A DNA stretch of 18,650 nt, taken from the NCBI GenBank assembly GCA_002451275.1, contig DKBS01000186.1, positions 2,253 through 20,902 on the forward strand, given 5' to 3'. Source of the DNA: Planctomycetaceae bacterium UBA6894 (GTDB lineage: Bacteria; Planctomycetota; Planctomycetia; Gemmatales; Gemmataceae). Shown one piece after another: positions 5,094 through 13,029 of the stretch (its first letter is position 1; each line of letters starts with the position of its first letter). The notes below the pieces were generated by a model, which had not been told where the DNA came from, ran no database searches, and was given only the letters and a program-made list of their open reading frames with translations. The position numbers and the translations under genes were made by a program.

Positions 5094-6422
5094 TTACTTT
5101 GCGGCGGCAACGCCGGGCGTCTTTTTATGTGCGTTCTGCGGGAAGTCGAATGTCAACACGAATGGTTCCGTTCCCGTGTTCTCGATCTCCACACCGCCGT
5201 TTGCCAGCGCCGCTTGTGTGATGAATCCAATCTCGGGATAGATTTCTCCGAGAACCATATTCTGGTGATAACCCACGGCCAGCTTTCCAACGCGACCGCT
5301 GCCCCTGTTCGTGTGGAACATTGTTGGGCACTCGGGATGGAAAGTCGTCTTCGCGCCAGGCTCGACGATGAGCCGGAGAATCGAGCACTTCTGATCGCCG
5401 AGGAAATTTCCGTAAACGATCCATTTGGCGTCGACTCCGCTGCCCTTGAATTCTTCGGCAGGGATCGCCGGACGCGAATTCTTCAAGACGAAATGGGGAT
5501 CCTGATTCGCTGCAAAGTCGAATTTCTCCACCAGGTAATCCCAGTCTTCATGTCGGGCCCGGGGATAGTCCTCTTGCCGGCAGGCGTAAAATGCATCCTT
5601 GGCGCCGATGCGTCCGTCCAGCGTCAGATCCTCGGCCAGGAAGTGCTCATCCATCGTGACATGCAGTTCGTGGGTGCACAGGTTTGTCGGTGAGTGCAGT
5701 ACGCCATTGGGCATCACGAAGCCGTCATCCAGTTTCATCATCACATGAGGTGCCAGGTGGCGGATCCCGTTGTAATCGGTTTTCCCAAACCGCTTCATGC
5801 AGGCGAGGAACTGATCCTTCGTCACAAAACCATACAGGCCCATCGCCGTAGTGTGATAATGCGACGCGCTGACTCCCGGATTGTCAAAGGAGTTGATGTC
5901 ATACACTTCCCACTTTGACCAGTGCAGGTGATCCGGAATCGGATTCAGATTGTCGAACTTCTTCGAGACAATCGGCCAGGTCGGCTTGCCAAAAAGCTGT
6001 TTTGAAAAGTCCGTAACCTTGTCGCCGAGGACGGCATTCGGGTTTGCGGAGATCAAATCCTGAAGGGAGATCACTTGGCCGTCCGAAGTGAGAACGTGCG
6101 CTTCTCCTTCGCGAAACGGGGCTTTCTTCGTTCTGGTGTCAATGACGCCCGTCACGATGGGAACGGTGCAACACATCCAAAGTTCATCGAGACCGGTGCC
6201 ACCCATGTAGTCCGGATAGTACGATCGCGCATCAAGGCGAAGGCGTTTACCTGGGGAACAAAATGTCCGGCCGGCGTAGCGGTGGAGAAGTTGGAAGACT
6301 CCGCCGTTCTTGTTGAGACAGTTATCGAGAACCGTAGCGATGCCACCGCCCGACCCATCGATCACATTTTGTTGGGGATACTCGTGCAGTTTCTCTGCGA
6401 GAATCGAAGTCGTCGCGGCCAT
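5094..6422 (-). CDS. Double-cupin protein, mannose-6-phosphate isomerase-like, 442 aa
   Basis: The ATG at 6422 has GAGGAG 8 bases upstream; an ATG two codons earlier is too close to it. The protein is cytosolic, with no signal peptide. The central part carries histidines that would suit a cupin metal site: HLHW (about 165-168), SHYHTTAMGLYGF (about 187-199) and NGVLHSPTNLCTHELH (about 239-254). The C-terminal third has a second cupin-like beta domain: VEPGAKTTFHPECPTMF, then GYHQN and a FDFPQNAH ending. The N-terminal GKRLRLDARSYYP block resembles type I mannose-6-phosphate isomerase-like proteins common in planctomycetes, so a sugar isomerase or sugar-acting dioxygenase is possible. Substrate unknown. 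It stands alone on this strand between a REP-like element and tRNA genes. Confidence 0.65.
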   Translation of the reverse strand: MAATTSILAEKLHEYPQQNVIDGSGGGIATVLDNCLNKNGGVFQLLHRYAGRTFCSPGKRLRLDARSYYPDYMGGTGLDELWMCCTVPIVTGVIDTRTKKAPFREGEAHVLTSDGQVISLQDLISANPNAVLGDKVTDFSKQLFGKPTWPIVSKKFDNLNPIPDHLHWSKWEVYDINSFDNPGVSASHYHTTAMGLYGFVTKDQFLACMKRFGKTDYNGIRHLAPHVMMKLDDGFVMPNGVLHSPTNLCTHELHVTMDEHFLAEDLTLDGRIGAKDAFYACRQEDYPRARHEDWDYLVEKFDFAANQDPHFVLKNSRPAIPAEEFKGSGVDAKWIVYGNFLGDQKCSILRLIVEPGAKTTFHPECPTMFHTNRGSGRVGKLAVGYHQNMVLGEIYPEIGFITQAALANGGVEIENTGTEPFVLTFDFPQNAHKKTPGVAAAK

Positions 6423-6652
6423 GAGCATTGCTCCTCATTGAGTCTAAAGGAAACAATCAGTTCCAGAACATCGCAGGATAGACGAAAGATATTGCTTTTG
6501 CTCAAAGATTTATGGGGCGGGCCGAGGGATTTGAGACGGATGACATGTTTCACAAATCGATATTTTTTGAAAAGGTGTGAGAAAAGCGTTTTTGTTTTGG
6601 AGCAGCAACGCCGGGGACAAAGCACCTGCAAGTCGTTGACTGCCAAACTAAA
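6423..6652. other. AT-richer intergenic region upstream of the double-cupin gene
   Basis: No gene is supported on either strand. Compared with the neighbours it is AT-rich, with runs such as ATATTTTTTGAAAAGG near 6561, and probably holds the promoter of the minus-strand cupin gene. I could not settle on a clear -35/-10 pair. Confidence 0.4.
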
Positions 6653-6684
6653 ACAGCTCGTCCCATTTTTTGAGGACGAGCTGT
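6653..6684 (-). terminator. Terminator of the tRNA-Gln/tRNA-Pro transcript
   Basis: A perfect 11-bp stem (ACAGCTCGTCC paired with GGACGAGCTGT) closes a 10-base loop. Read on the minus strand, the stem is followed by TTTTAG, so it fits an intrinsic terminator 12 bases after the end of tRNA-Pro. Confidence 0.75.
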
Positions 6685-6696
6685 GAGTGATTCAAA

Positions 6697-6771
6697 TCGG
6701 GGCGACAGGATTCGAACCTGCGACTTCTTGGTCCCAAACCAAGCGCTCTAGCCAGGCTGAGCTACGCCCCG
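6697..6771 (-). tRNA. tRNA-Pro (anticodon TGG)
   Basis: The minus strand folds into a full cloverleaf. The acceptor CGGGGCG pairs with CGCCCCG with discriminator A. There is an 18-base D arm, and the anticodon stem CTTGG/CCAAG holds the loop TTTGGGA (anticodon TGG). The T arm is GCAGG-TTCGAAT-CCTGT with one G-U pair. CCA is not encoded. The C1-G72 end pair matches bacterial tRNA-Pro. It is the second gene of a two-tRNA transcript. Confidence 0.95.
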
Positions 6772-6815
6772 TTGTTTGATTGCCACCTGAAGGTGATAGC
6801 GGTTGGTAGCAAGAG

Positions 6816-6886
6816 TTCCGGGACTAGGATTCGAACCTAGACTAACTGGTTCAGAGCCAGTCGTGCTACCGTTACACCATCCCGGA
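6816..6886 (-). tRNA. tRNA-Gln (anticodon CTG)
   Basis: The minus strand folds into a cloverleaf of 71 bases. The acceptor TCCGGGA pairs with TCCCGGA with discriminator A. The D arm is GTGTAACGGTAGCAC, and the anticodon stem ACTGG/CCAGT holds the loop CTCTGAA (anticodon CTG). The T arm is CTAGG-TTCGAAT-CCTAG. CCA is not encoded. The weak U1-A72 pair and the GTGTAACGG D arm are usual for bacterial tRNA-Gln. It lies 44 bases upstream of tRNA-Pro. Confidence 0.93.
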
Positions 6887-6958
6887 AAGTTTGCCCCATT
6901 TGCCAATCAAGCAAGCTTAATCTAGCAACGGGGCCCCGATGCTGTCAAATCGGCTTCT

Positions 6959-7810
6959 TCAGCCCAGTTCCTTGACTGCCTTGTTGTAGATTGCCACGCA
7001 TTCCCGCACATCCCCGGTCGGGTCCTGCGGTTTGGCCTCGTATTCGATGCTCACCATCTCGGTGAAACCGACATCCGCCAGGGCTTTCAGCACGCCGGGA
7101 ACATCCAGCACGCCCTTGCCGAAAATCACATCTTCCTTGGTGGCGTTGTCATGGTCCTTCAGATGGACCGCAAAGTTGCGCTTGCCCATCTTCAGGATCT
7201 GTTGCGCCGGATCCAGTTTCTTGCCCACCTGGGCGGAGCGGATCAGGTGCCCGGTGTCCAGGCACGAACCGATCAGCCGGTGGTGATCCTTCACCGCCGC
7301 CAGGATGGTGTCGGCGTCGTACCAGCGGTGCAGCTTGCCGCCACCCACTGGTCCGTGCGGGTGGATCGCCACCGCGATGCCGTATTCCTCGCAGCACTTG
7401 TCCAGGCTGTCGAAGCTGTCCGGGTCCGGATCGGCGGTCAGCACCTTCAAACCAGCGCCCTTCGCGAAGTCAAAAACCTTGCGGTTGGCGTCGTGGTCCT
7501 TGGTGAACCGCTGCACGCCCCAGGCCCGGGGGGAAACGCCGTAATCGGCGCACAGCTTCTGGAAGGCCTCAAGCTGCCGACCAGTTGCACCCAGGGGTAG
7601 GTGCTTCTGGTAGAACTCGGCATGCTGGATGCCCAGTTCCTTCATCCGCTTCAGCGCCCCCTCCAGGTCGAACTCCCGGAAGGTGTAGGTTTGGCAGCCC
7701 AGCAAAAAGCCAGGGGCCGCCGCCCGGCTGGCAAGGCTTGCCAGCGCGGGGGCCGATGCGACCGCTGCGGATGCCGCGGAAACAAAGCCGCGTCGGGAAA
7801 ATGTGGTCAT
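6959..7810 (-). CDS. Tat-exported sugar phosphate isomerase/epimerase (TIM barrel, AP_endonuc_2 family), 283 aa
   Basis: Residues 1-32 form a Tat signal peptide (SRRGFV twin-arginine motif, then an Ala-rich hydrophobic stretch). The rest is a xylose-isomerase-like TIM barrel, beginning FLLGCQTYTFREFDLE. Likely metal or substrate residues of this family are visible: His150 and His152 (AIHPHG), Asp185 and His188 (CLDTGH), His216 and Asp219 (HLKDHD), and Glu256 (SIEYEA). The substrate is probably a free or keto sugar, acted on outside the cytoplasm. The ATG at 7810 has AAGGAG 7 bases upstream. It starts 26 bases after the stop of the oxidoreductase gene, so the two form an operon. The exact reaction (isomerase, epimerase or dehydratase) cannot be told from sequence. 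Confidence 0.9.
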   Translation of the reverse strand: MTTFSRRGFVSAASAAVASAPALASLASRAAAPGFLLGCQTYTFREFDLEGALKRMKELGIQHAEFYQKHLPLGATGRQLEAFQKLCADYGVSPRAWGVQRFTKDHDANRKVFDFAKGAGLKVLTADPDPDSFDSLDKCCEEYGIAVAIHPHGPVGGGKLHRWYDADTILAAVKDHHRLIGSCLDTGHLIRSAQVGKKLDPAQQILKMGKRNFAVHLKDHDNATKEDVIFGKGVLDVPGVLKALADVGFTEMVSIEYEAKPQDPTGDVRECVAIYNKAVKELG

Positions 7811-7836
7811 GGGTTCGCTCCTTCGGTGCGGCCGGA

Positions 7837-9147
7837 TTAGCCCTTCAGGTACTGCTTGTACCCGCTCAGCTTTTCCGACCAGCCTTCACGGTAGGTCTTG
7901 GTCAGGTAGGCCTGGGCCGCCGGGTCGCTGGCCTGGAAGTTCTTAGCGTCCCAGTCAAACGCCTTGCCCGCGCGGTAGGCCACGGTGCCCAGCAGCACCA
8001 TTTCGGTCAGCCGGGCGCTGTAGTCGAAAGAGCACAGCGGCTTGCCTTCGCCCTGGATGGCCATCAGCCATTCCTTCCAGTGGCCGATCGATTTGGCGAT
8101 GGTCGGCTCAGGCAGCTTCACGCCCTCGAATTTTTCCTTGGGCAGGAAGCTGTAGCGGCCGTAGTCGGCCTGAACCATGCCCTTCTCACCCACGAATAGC
8201 ACGCCGTTGTCCCACTTCAGCATGCCCTCCACGCCGGGCTTGCGGCCGCCGTCGTACCAGTGCACCTTCACGGCGGGGCGGTTGCCATTGGCGGCGAATT
8301 CCCAGTGGGCGGTCAACTCGGTGGCGGCGGTGTAGGGACTGACCGGCGTTCCCTCGGCGGAAACCCGGGTGGGGATGTCCAGATTCAGCGCCCAGAAGGC
8401 CAGGTCGATGAAGTGGCACCCCATGTCGGCCAGCGTGCCTCCACCAAAGGCCCAGTACTTGCGCCAGTTGAAAGGCACATATTCCTTGCTGTAGGGCACG
8501 GGCTGGATGGGCCCCAGCCAAAGGTCATAGTCCAGACCTTCGGGCACCTTCTCGCCCACGGGCTGCTGGCCGTTGCCACCCCAGGACTTGGCGCACCACA
8601 CATGGACTTCCTTCACCGGGCCGATCACGCCGGCCTGGATGATCTCCACCACCCGGCGGTAGTTGTCGCCCGAGTGGATCTGGGTGCCCATCTGGGTCTG
8701 CAGCTTCTTGGCGGCGGCCATGTTGCGCAGAATGCGGGCCTCTTCCACGGTGTGGGTGAGCGGCTTCTCGCAGTAGACATGCTTGCCGGCGTCCAGACCC
8801 ATAACGGCGGCAGGGAAGTGGGTGTGGTCGGGTGTGGCCACCAGAATGGCATCCAGATCCTTGCGGTCGAGCAGCTTGCGGAAATCGCGCTCAAAGGGCA
8901 CATCGGGCCACTTCTTGCGGGCCTCGGCGGCGCGCTTGTCATCCACATCACACAGGGCGGCGACGATGCCACCAGAGGGCTCGATCTCCACCAGGTTGTT
9001 CATGCCGCGGCCGCCGATGCCGATCACGCCCACGCGCACCTTGTCAGCCAGTGCCGCCTTGGCGGGCAGACGGGCGGCCATCAGGCCCGCGGTGGCGGTG
9101 GCTGAACTCAGCACGAAGCTACGGCGATTCATGGGAAGATGACGCAT
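7837..9147 (-). CDS. Tat-exported Gfo/Idh/MocA family oxidoreductase, 436 aa
   Basis: The frame is open from 9273, but the ATG at 9147 has GAGGAG 7 bases upstream and gives a Tat signal peptide (NRRSFVLSS at residues 7-15). After it comes a Rossmann fold with GIGGRG (43-48), the family hallmark CEKPL (126-130), and GGGTLADMGCHFIDLA (235-250), which carries the substrate-side Asp and His. These enzymes are NAD(P)-dependent sugar or inositol dehydrogenases, or use tightly bound NAD. Export through Tat implies the cofactor is bound before transport, as in glucose-fructose oxidoreductase. First gene of a two-gene operon with the TIM-barrel isomerase. An oxidation at sugar C3 would fit the DUF1080 protein nearby, but this is inference. 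Confidence 0.92.
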   Translation of the reverse strand: MRHLPMNRRSFVLSSATATAGLMAARLPAKAALADKVRVGVIGIGGRGMNNLVEIEPSGGIVAALCDVDDKRAAEARKKWPDVPFERDFRKLLDRKDLDAILVATPDHTHFPAAVMGLDAGKHVYCEKPLTHTVEEARILRNMAAAKKLQTQMGTQIHSGDNYRRVVEIIQAGVIGPVKEVHVWCAKSWGGNGQQPVGEKVPEGLDYDLWLGPIQPVPYSKEYVPFNWRKYWAFGGGTLADMGCHFIDLAFWALNLDIPTRVSAEGTPVSPYTAATELTAHWEFAANGNRPAVKVHWYDGGRKPGVEGMLKWDNGVLFVGEKGMVQADYGRYSFLPKEKFEGVKLPEPTIAKSIGHWKEWLMAIQGEGKPLCSFDYSARLTEMVLLGTVAYRAGKAFDWDAKNFQASDPAAQAYLTKTYREGWSEKLSGYKQYLKG

Positions 9148-9299
9148 GGCGAACTCCTCTGGTGGGGAAACGGCCCGATTCGCTAGGCCTGGTGGTGGAA
9201 TAAGGGAAAATCCGTGCGCGGGGGAATAGTCTCGCGAAGTAACCGCATGATATGCCAGTCTGACAGATGCCACAAGCAGGGGCCCGGGGAAGCCTGAAA

Positions 9300-10307
9300 A
9301 TGTGTTGTAGACGGGTTTTTCAATGGTTTGGGCTGCTTTCCATGCTTTTTTGTGGCAGCCCGGCCCCGCTGAACGCCCAGGACTGGCTGCGCCCCGAACC
9401 GGGGCAGGCGCCCCGCTGGGGTCATGCCCAGGGGCTGTCCATCAGCCTGCACCCCAGCCCCGGTCCCCGGGGTCTCATCCGCATCCATGCGCCCTACCTG
9501 GGCCAGCCGTTTCCCCGGGTGATCAATTTTGTGTCCATGGAGCCGGTCGCCAACGGCCGCCGCAGCCAGTCCGAACTCGAACGGTCCGCGGATGGCCAAC
9601 CCGGGCTTCGTTTCACCAGCGGCAATTCGCTCGGGGAAGCCCTGCGGGCGGAAGTGGCCAGCCCCGCGACGGCCATCATCGGAAACCAGGCCGACCACCA
9701 GACGCTGCGGCTGTTCATTGCCAGCGAGAAGATGACCAATGGCGCCCACCCGGTGGTGGAGGTGGAGTTTGATTCCCGCCGGCCCCATGCGGTGACCTTT
9801 CGCACCCACGCGGCTCCCGGGTCTGCCCCCCTGCGGAGTCTGGTGCTCAGCGCCACCATGGGCAACTACGCCCGCCTGCGCCGGACCTGGCTGGCCGATG
9901 GCCCACGGCATGCCCGGGACCTGTGGGGGGATTACCAGCCGGACCGCCTCAACTTCGCGCCCTGGCATGGCTGGAAGGGGAATGAGCTCGCCCGGAAGGA
10001 TGGGATAACCCGGGTTGCCTGGGATGGTGACGAGGAAAACCCCTCCCAGGCCGAATATGCTCCGGGAGTCTCTCTCCATTGGCGTTATCAGGGTGGGAAA
10101 GCCACCCAGATGTGGGAAGCCCGTGCCGTTCCCGGCCTGGAGGCCCGCGTCAACGCGCGCAAGACCTACTGGGGCGAAAGCGGACCCATTCCCGGCGGCA
10201 TATCGTTTGAGAATTGCGAACTGGAGGAGCCCTTCCGCCCGGGGGCGGAGTTCACCTTCACGGTCACCCCCAAAACACCGGCGGAACTGGGGTTCCCAGC
10301 ACGGTGA
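9300..10307 (+). CDS. Secreted hypothetical protein, 335 aa
   Basis: The frame is open from 9267, but the ATG at 9300 gives a standard Sec signal peptide (RR, then FQWFGLLSMLF, then a likely cut after LNA near residue 27) and has GGGGAAG upstream. The mature protein is rich in Gly, Pro and Trp and appears mostly beta. I do not recognise the family. Visible blocks include PHAVTFRTHAAPGSAP, LVLSATMGNYARLRRTWL in the middle, and a C-terminal GAEFTFTVTPKTPAELGF that resembles a carbohydrate-associated beta domain. It is transcribed divergently from the Tat oxidoreductase operon, with about 150 bases between the starts, and converges on purU. Confidence 0.75.
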   Translation: MCCRRVFQWFGLLSMLFCGSPAPLNAQDWLRPEPGQAPRWGHAQGLSISLHPSPGPRGLIRIHAPYLGQPFPRVINFVSMEPVANGRRSQSELERSADGQPGLRFTSGNSLGEALRAEVASPATAIIGNQADHQTLRLFIASEKMTNGAHPVVEVEFDSRRPHAVTFRTHAAPGSAPLRSLVLSATMGNYARLRRTWLADGPRHARDLWGDYQPDRLNFAPWHGWKGNELARKDGITRVAWDGDEENPSQAEYAPGVSLHWRYQGGKATQMWEARAVPGLEARVNARKTYWGESGPIPGGISFENCELEEPFRPGAEFTFTVTPKTPAELGFPAR

Positions 10308-10322
10308 CGGGCGGAGCCGTCA
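10305..10322. terminator. Possible bidirectional hairpin between the secreted protein gene and purU
   Basis: TGACGG and CCGTCA form a perfect 6-bp stem with a 6-base loop. The stem contains the TGA of the + strand gene at one end and the complement of the purU TGA at the other. No clear U-tract follows on either strand, so its terminating ability is uncertain. Confidence 0.4.
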
Positions 10323-11201
10323 ATCAAACACCACCGTCTTGCGGTCATACACCAGCACTCGGTGGTTCAGGTGCCAGCGAAGGCCGCGGGAAAGCACGAT
10401 CTTCTCCAGGTCCCGTCCTTTTTCCAGCAGGTCGGCCAGGTTGTCGCGGTGCGAGATGCGCACCACATCCTGCTCGATGATCGGTCCCTCGTCCAACTCA
10501 TCGGTCACATAGTGGCTGGTCGCGCCGATCAGCTTCACGCCGCGCTCGAAGGCCCGGTGGTACGGTCGCGCCCCGATGAACGCCGGCAAAAACGAATGGT
10601 GCACATTGATGATTCGCCGGGGGTACCGCGCCACAAAATCGGGCGACACCACCTGCATGTAGCGGGCCAGCACCACCAGGTCGATATTGTGCTCTTCCAG
10701 CAGGGCCAGTTGTTTTTTCTCGGCGGCCGGTTTCTTGCCGGGTTCCACCGGGATCAGGTGGAAGGGGATGTTGTAAAACTCCGCCCATCGCCTGCCGTCA
10801 TCGTGGTTCGCCACAATCAACGGAATTTCGCAGGCCAGTTCCCCGGAATGGTGCCGGTACAGCAGGTCCACCAGGCAATGCAGGTGCTGCGAGCAGAACA
10901 GGGCCACCCGCAGCGGCTTGTCCGACCGCTCCAGCTTCCAGCGCATGTTGAAACGGTCGGCCACGGCCGCGAACCGGCGCGGGAACTCGTCGAGGTCCAG
11001 CGTGAAACCTTCCAGGTCCCACTCCACCCGCATCAAGAACAGGTCGCGCTCGGCGTCCTGGTGCTGGTCGGCGTGGAGGATGTTCGCTTGGTGCCGGGAC
11101 AGGAAATCGGCCACCGCTGCCACAATGCCACGCTGGTCGGGGCAATCGATCAGCAAAATGGCAGTCCGGGGGGCCTGGTTGGGATTTTGGGTCTGGCTCA
11201 T
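10320..11201 (-). CDS. purU: Formyltetrahydrofolate deformylase
   Basis: It hydrolyses 10-formyltetrahydrofolate to formate and tetrahydrofolate in the cytosol, balancing one-carbon pools and supplying formate. Residues about 12-85 form the N-terminal ACT regulatory domain (LLIDCPDQRGIVAAV). Residues about 95-293 form the formyltransferase-like catalytic domain. The catalytic triad is present: Asn199 and His201 in RIINVHHSFLPAFIGARPY, and Asp237 in TDELDEGPII. The length of 293 aa is normal for PurU; GAR transformylase (PurN) lacks the ACT domain and is about 200 aa. The ATG at 11201 has only a weak upstream AAGG. Its 3' end meets the secreted protein gene tail to tail. Confidence 0.95.
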   Translation of the reverse strand: MSQTQNPNQAPRTAILLIDCPDQRGIVAAVADFLSRHQANILHADQHQDAERDLFLMRVEWDLEGFTLDLDEFPRRFAAVADRFNMRWKLERSDKPLRVALFCSQHLHCLVDLLYRHHSGELACEIPLIVANHDDGRRWAEFYNIPFHLIPVEPGKKPAAEKKQLALLEEHNIDLVVLARYMQVVSPDFVARYPRRIINVHHSFLPAFIGARPYHRAFERGVKLIGATSHYVTDELDEGPIIEQDVVRISHRDNLADLLEKGRDLEKIVLSRGLRWHLNHRVLVYDRKTVVFD

Positions 11202-11271
11202 GGCGTTGGGGTTTGCCTTGACGGAGAGGTTCGCCTGGACTGCCTGTCTTACAGAATGATTTTTACCTTAT

Positions 11272-11309
11272 CGGCCGGGGAGGGTTTCCCTGTGAAAATA
11301 GACCGGCCG
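11272..11309. other. Inverted repeat in the purU/DUF1080 divergent region
   Basis: CGGCCGG (11272-11278) pairs with CCGGCCG (11303-11309). An inner AGGG-TTT-CCCT hairpin lies between them. It sits about 70 bases from the purU start and 155 from the DUF1080 gene, so it could be a regulatory site for either, or chance in GC-rich DNA. Confidence 0.3.
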
Positions 11310-11465
11310 GGCTTGTCGCACCCCTCAATTCGCTGTGGTAATATCCGTATCGGCCTCATAACCCGCCCAAACCGCTCCATGGCGCGGCCTGCCTGGGGCG
11401 GTCCGGTTCTGAAAAATGCCCCGTTTGAGGTTGTTGCCTGGTTTTTCTCTTGAGGAGTCTCACGC

Positions 11466-12794
11466 ATGCGCAGGACTTTGCTGGCTGCCGGCATGATGGC
11501 GGCAATGGCTGTCGTCGCCCCGGTCCGGGCCCAGGAATTGAAGGTTCCCGAAGGTTTCCGCCCCCTGTTCAACGGAAAGGACCTGACCGGCTGGCATGGC
11601 TGGGCCATCCATGAAAAGGGAGCCAATCCGCAGGAAATGGCTCTCTCCTCCGTCGAGGACCGCAAGGCGAAGATCGCCAAGTGGACCGAGGACGCCAAAA
11701 AGCACTGGTCTGTCGAGAATGGCGAGCTGGTCAACGACGGCAATGGCGCCTACCTCGCCACCGAGGAGGACCTGGGCGACATCGAGTTGCTGATCGACTA
11801 CCGTACCGTGGCCAAAGCAGACAGCGGCATCTACCTGCGTGGCACCCCCCAGGTCCAGATCTGGGACTACACCAAGGAAGGTGGCAAATGGAACCTGGGC
11901 GCCGACAAGGGCTCGGGCGGTCTGTGGAACAACTCGAAGGACGCGCCCGGCAAGGACCCCTCCGTCCTCGCCGACAAGCCCCTAGGCGAGTGGAACAGCT
12001 TCCGCATCCGCCAGGTCGGCGAGCGCACCTGGATCCACCTGAACGGCAAGCTGGTGGTGGACGGGGCCCGCATGGAAAACTTCTGGGACCGCAAGTCTCC
12101 GTTGCCCAAGCAGGGCAAGGTTCTGCTCCAGACCCACGGCGGCGAGATCCGCTGGCGCAACATTTTCGTGCGCAACATCCCAGCGGCCGAGGGCAATGAG
12201 ATGCTGAAGGGCCTTGGCAAGGGAGAGGGTTTCAACACCCTGTTCGACGGCACCACCCTGGACCAGTGGACCGGCGCCGCCGGCAACTGCGAGATCAAGG
12301 ACGGCGCGGTGACCTGCAAGCCCGGCAAGGGCGGCGTGTTGCACACTAAGGAGAAATACGCCAACTTTGTCGCCCGCCTCGAGTACAAGGTGCCGCCCGC
12401 GGGCAACAACGGCCTGGCCATCCGCTATCCCGGCTCTGGCGATGCCGCCTACACCGGCATGTGCGAACTGCAGGTGCTGGATGACACCTCCGAGAAGTAC
12501 AACATGCTCGATCCCCGCCAGTACAACCTGTCCGCCTATGGCATGACCCCCGCCAAGCGCGGCTACATGCGCAAGGTGGGCGAGTGGAACTTCGCCGAGA
12601 TCACCGTCAACGGCTCCACCATCACCGCCGAGCTGAACGGCTCCCGCGTGCTGGAGACCGACCTGTCCAAGGTGGACAAGTTCATGGCCAACACGCCGCA
12701 CCCCGGCAAGGACCTGAAGGAAGGCTACTTCGGCTTCGCCGGCCACGGCGACGCTGTCGCCTTCCGCAATGTGCAGATCAAGCGCCTGCCCTGA
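11466..12794 (+). CDS. Secreted protein with two DUF1080 (3-keto-disaccharide hydrolase type) domains, 442 aa
   Basis: Residues 1-22 are a Sec signal peptide (cut likely after VRA). The mature protein has two tandem DUF1080 jelly-roll domains. Domain 1, about 30-237, opens with FRPLFNGKDLTGWHG; domain 2, about 256-442, opens with FNTLFDGTTLDQWTG. Each continues with the usual signs, e.g. ADSGIYLRG and HLNGKLVVDG in domain 1, and NNGLAIRYPGSG and ITAELNGSRV in domain 2. Members of this family cleave 3-keto-glycosidic bonds after an oxidoreductase has made the 3-keto sugar; others may only bind sugars. GAGGAG lies 9 bases before the ATG, and a strong terminator follows. It is monocistronic, but lies 2.3 kb from the Tat oxidoreductase/isomerase operon. 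Confidence 0.92.
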   Translation: MRRTLLAAGMMAAMAVVAPVRAQELKVPEGFRPLFNGKDLTGWHGWAIHEKGANPQEMALSSVEDRKAKIAKWTEDAKKHWSVENGELVNDGNGAYLATEEDLGDIELLIDYRTVAKADSGIYLRGTPQVQIWDYTKEGGKWNLGADKGSGGLWNNSKDAPGKDPSVLADKPLGEWNSFRIRQVGERTWIHLNGKLVVDGARMENFWDRKSPLPKQGKVLLQTHGGEIRWRNIFVRNIPAAEGNEMLKGLGKGEGFNTLFDGTTLDQWTGAAGNCEIKDGAVTCKPGKGGVLHTKEKYANFVARLEYKVPPAGNNGLAIRYPGSGDAAYTGMCELQVLDDTSEKYNMLDPRQYNLSAYGMTPAKRGYMRKVGEWNFAEITVNGSTITAELNGSRVLETDLSKVDKFMANTPHPGKDLKEGYFGFAGHGDAVAFRNVQIKRLP

Positions 12795-12819
12795 GTCTGT
12801 TTTAACCCTTGTGGGAATT

Positions 12820-12855
12820 CACAGAGGGCCGCCCTTGCCAGGGCGGCCCTCTGTG
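12820..12855 (+). terminator. Strong terminator after the DUF1080 gene
   Basis: A perfect 16-bp GC-rich stem (CACAGAGGGCCGCCCT paired with its complement) closes a TGCC loop, 25 bases after the stop codon. A short TTTGTG follows. The U-tract is brief, but the stem is by far the strongest hairpin in the window. Confidence 0.85.
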
Positions 12856-13029
12856 TTTGTGATTGGGTGAGGCTGATGAAAGCCCGGACAGGGCTTGAGC
12901 CACGCCACAGAGGACCGGCTTCCCACAGGCTTGTTCAAACCCACATTTTTTGGTTCCCCCACACCTAGAATTTGCATGAAATCCAGAGGAAGCCCATAAT
13001 CAAACCAGATTTAGGGAGCACATCCGGGC

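Noticed and set aside
5094..6422. Homogentisate 1,2-dioxygenase
   Set aside because: Length and multiple His fit superficially, but the motifs and order match a mannose-6-phosphate isomerase-like double cupin better.
6697..6886. tRNA-derived attachment site for an integrated element
   Set aside because: No second copy of a tRNA 3' end is seen in the accessory region on the left and no integrase gene is present in the window.
8260..9105. 281-aa open frame on + across the Gfo/Idh/MocA gene
   Set aside because: It is the antisense shadow of a clear Tat-exported oxidoreductase; it has no ribosome binding site and a His/Gly-rich composition typical of GC-rich antisense frames.
11982..12746. 254-aa open frame on - across the DUF1080 gene
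   Set aside because: Antisense shadow of a strong gene, with Ala/Gly/His-rich low-complexity composition.
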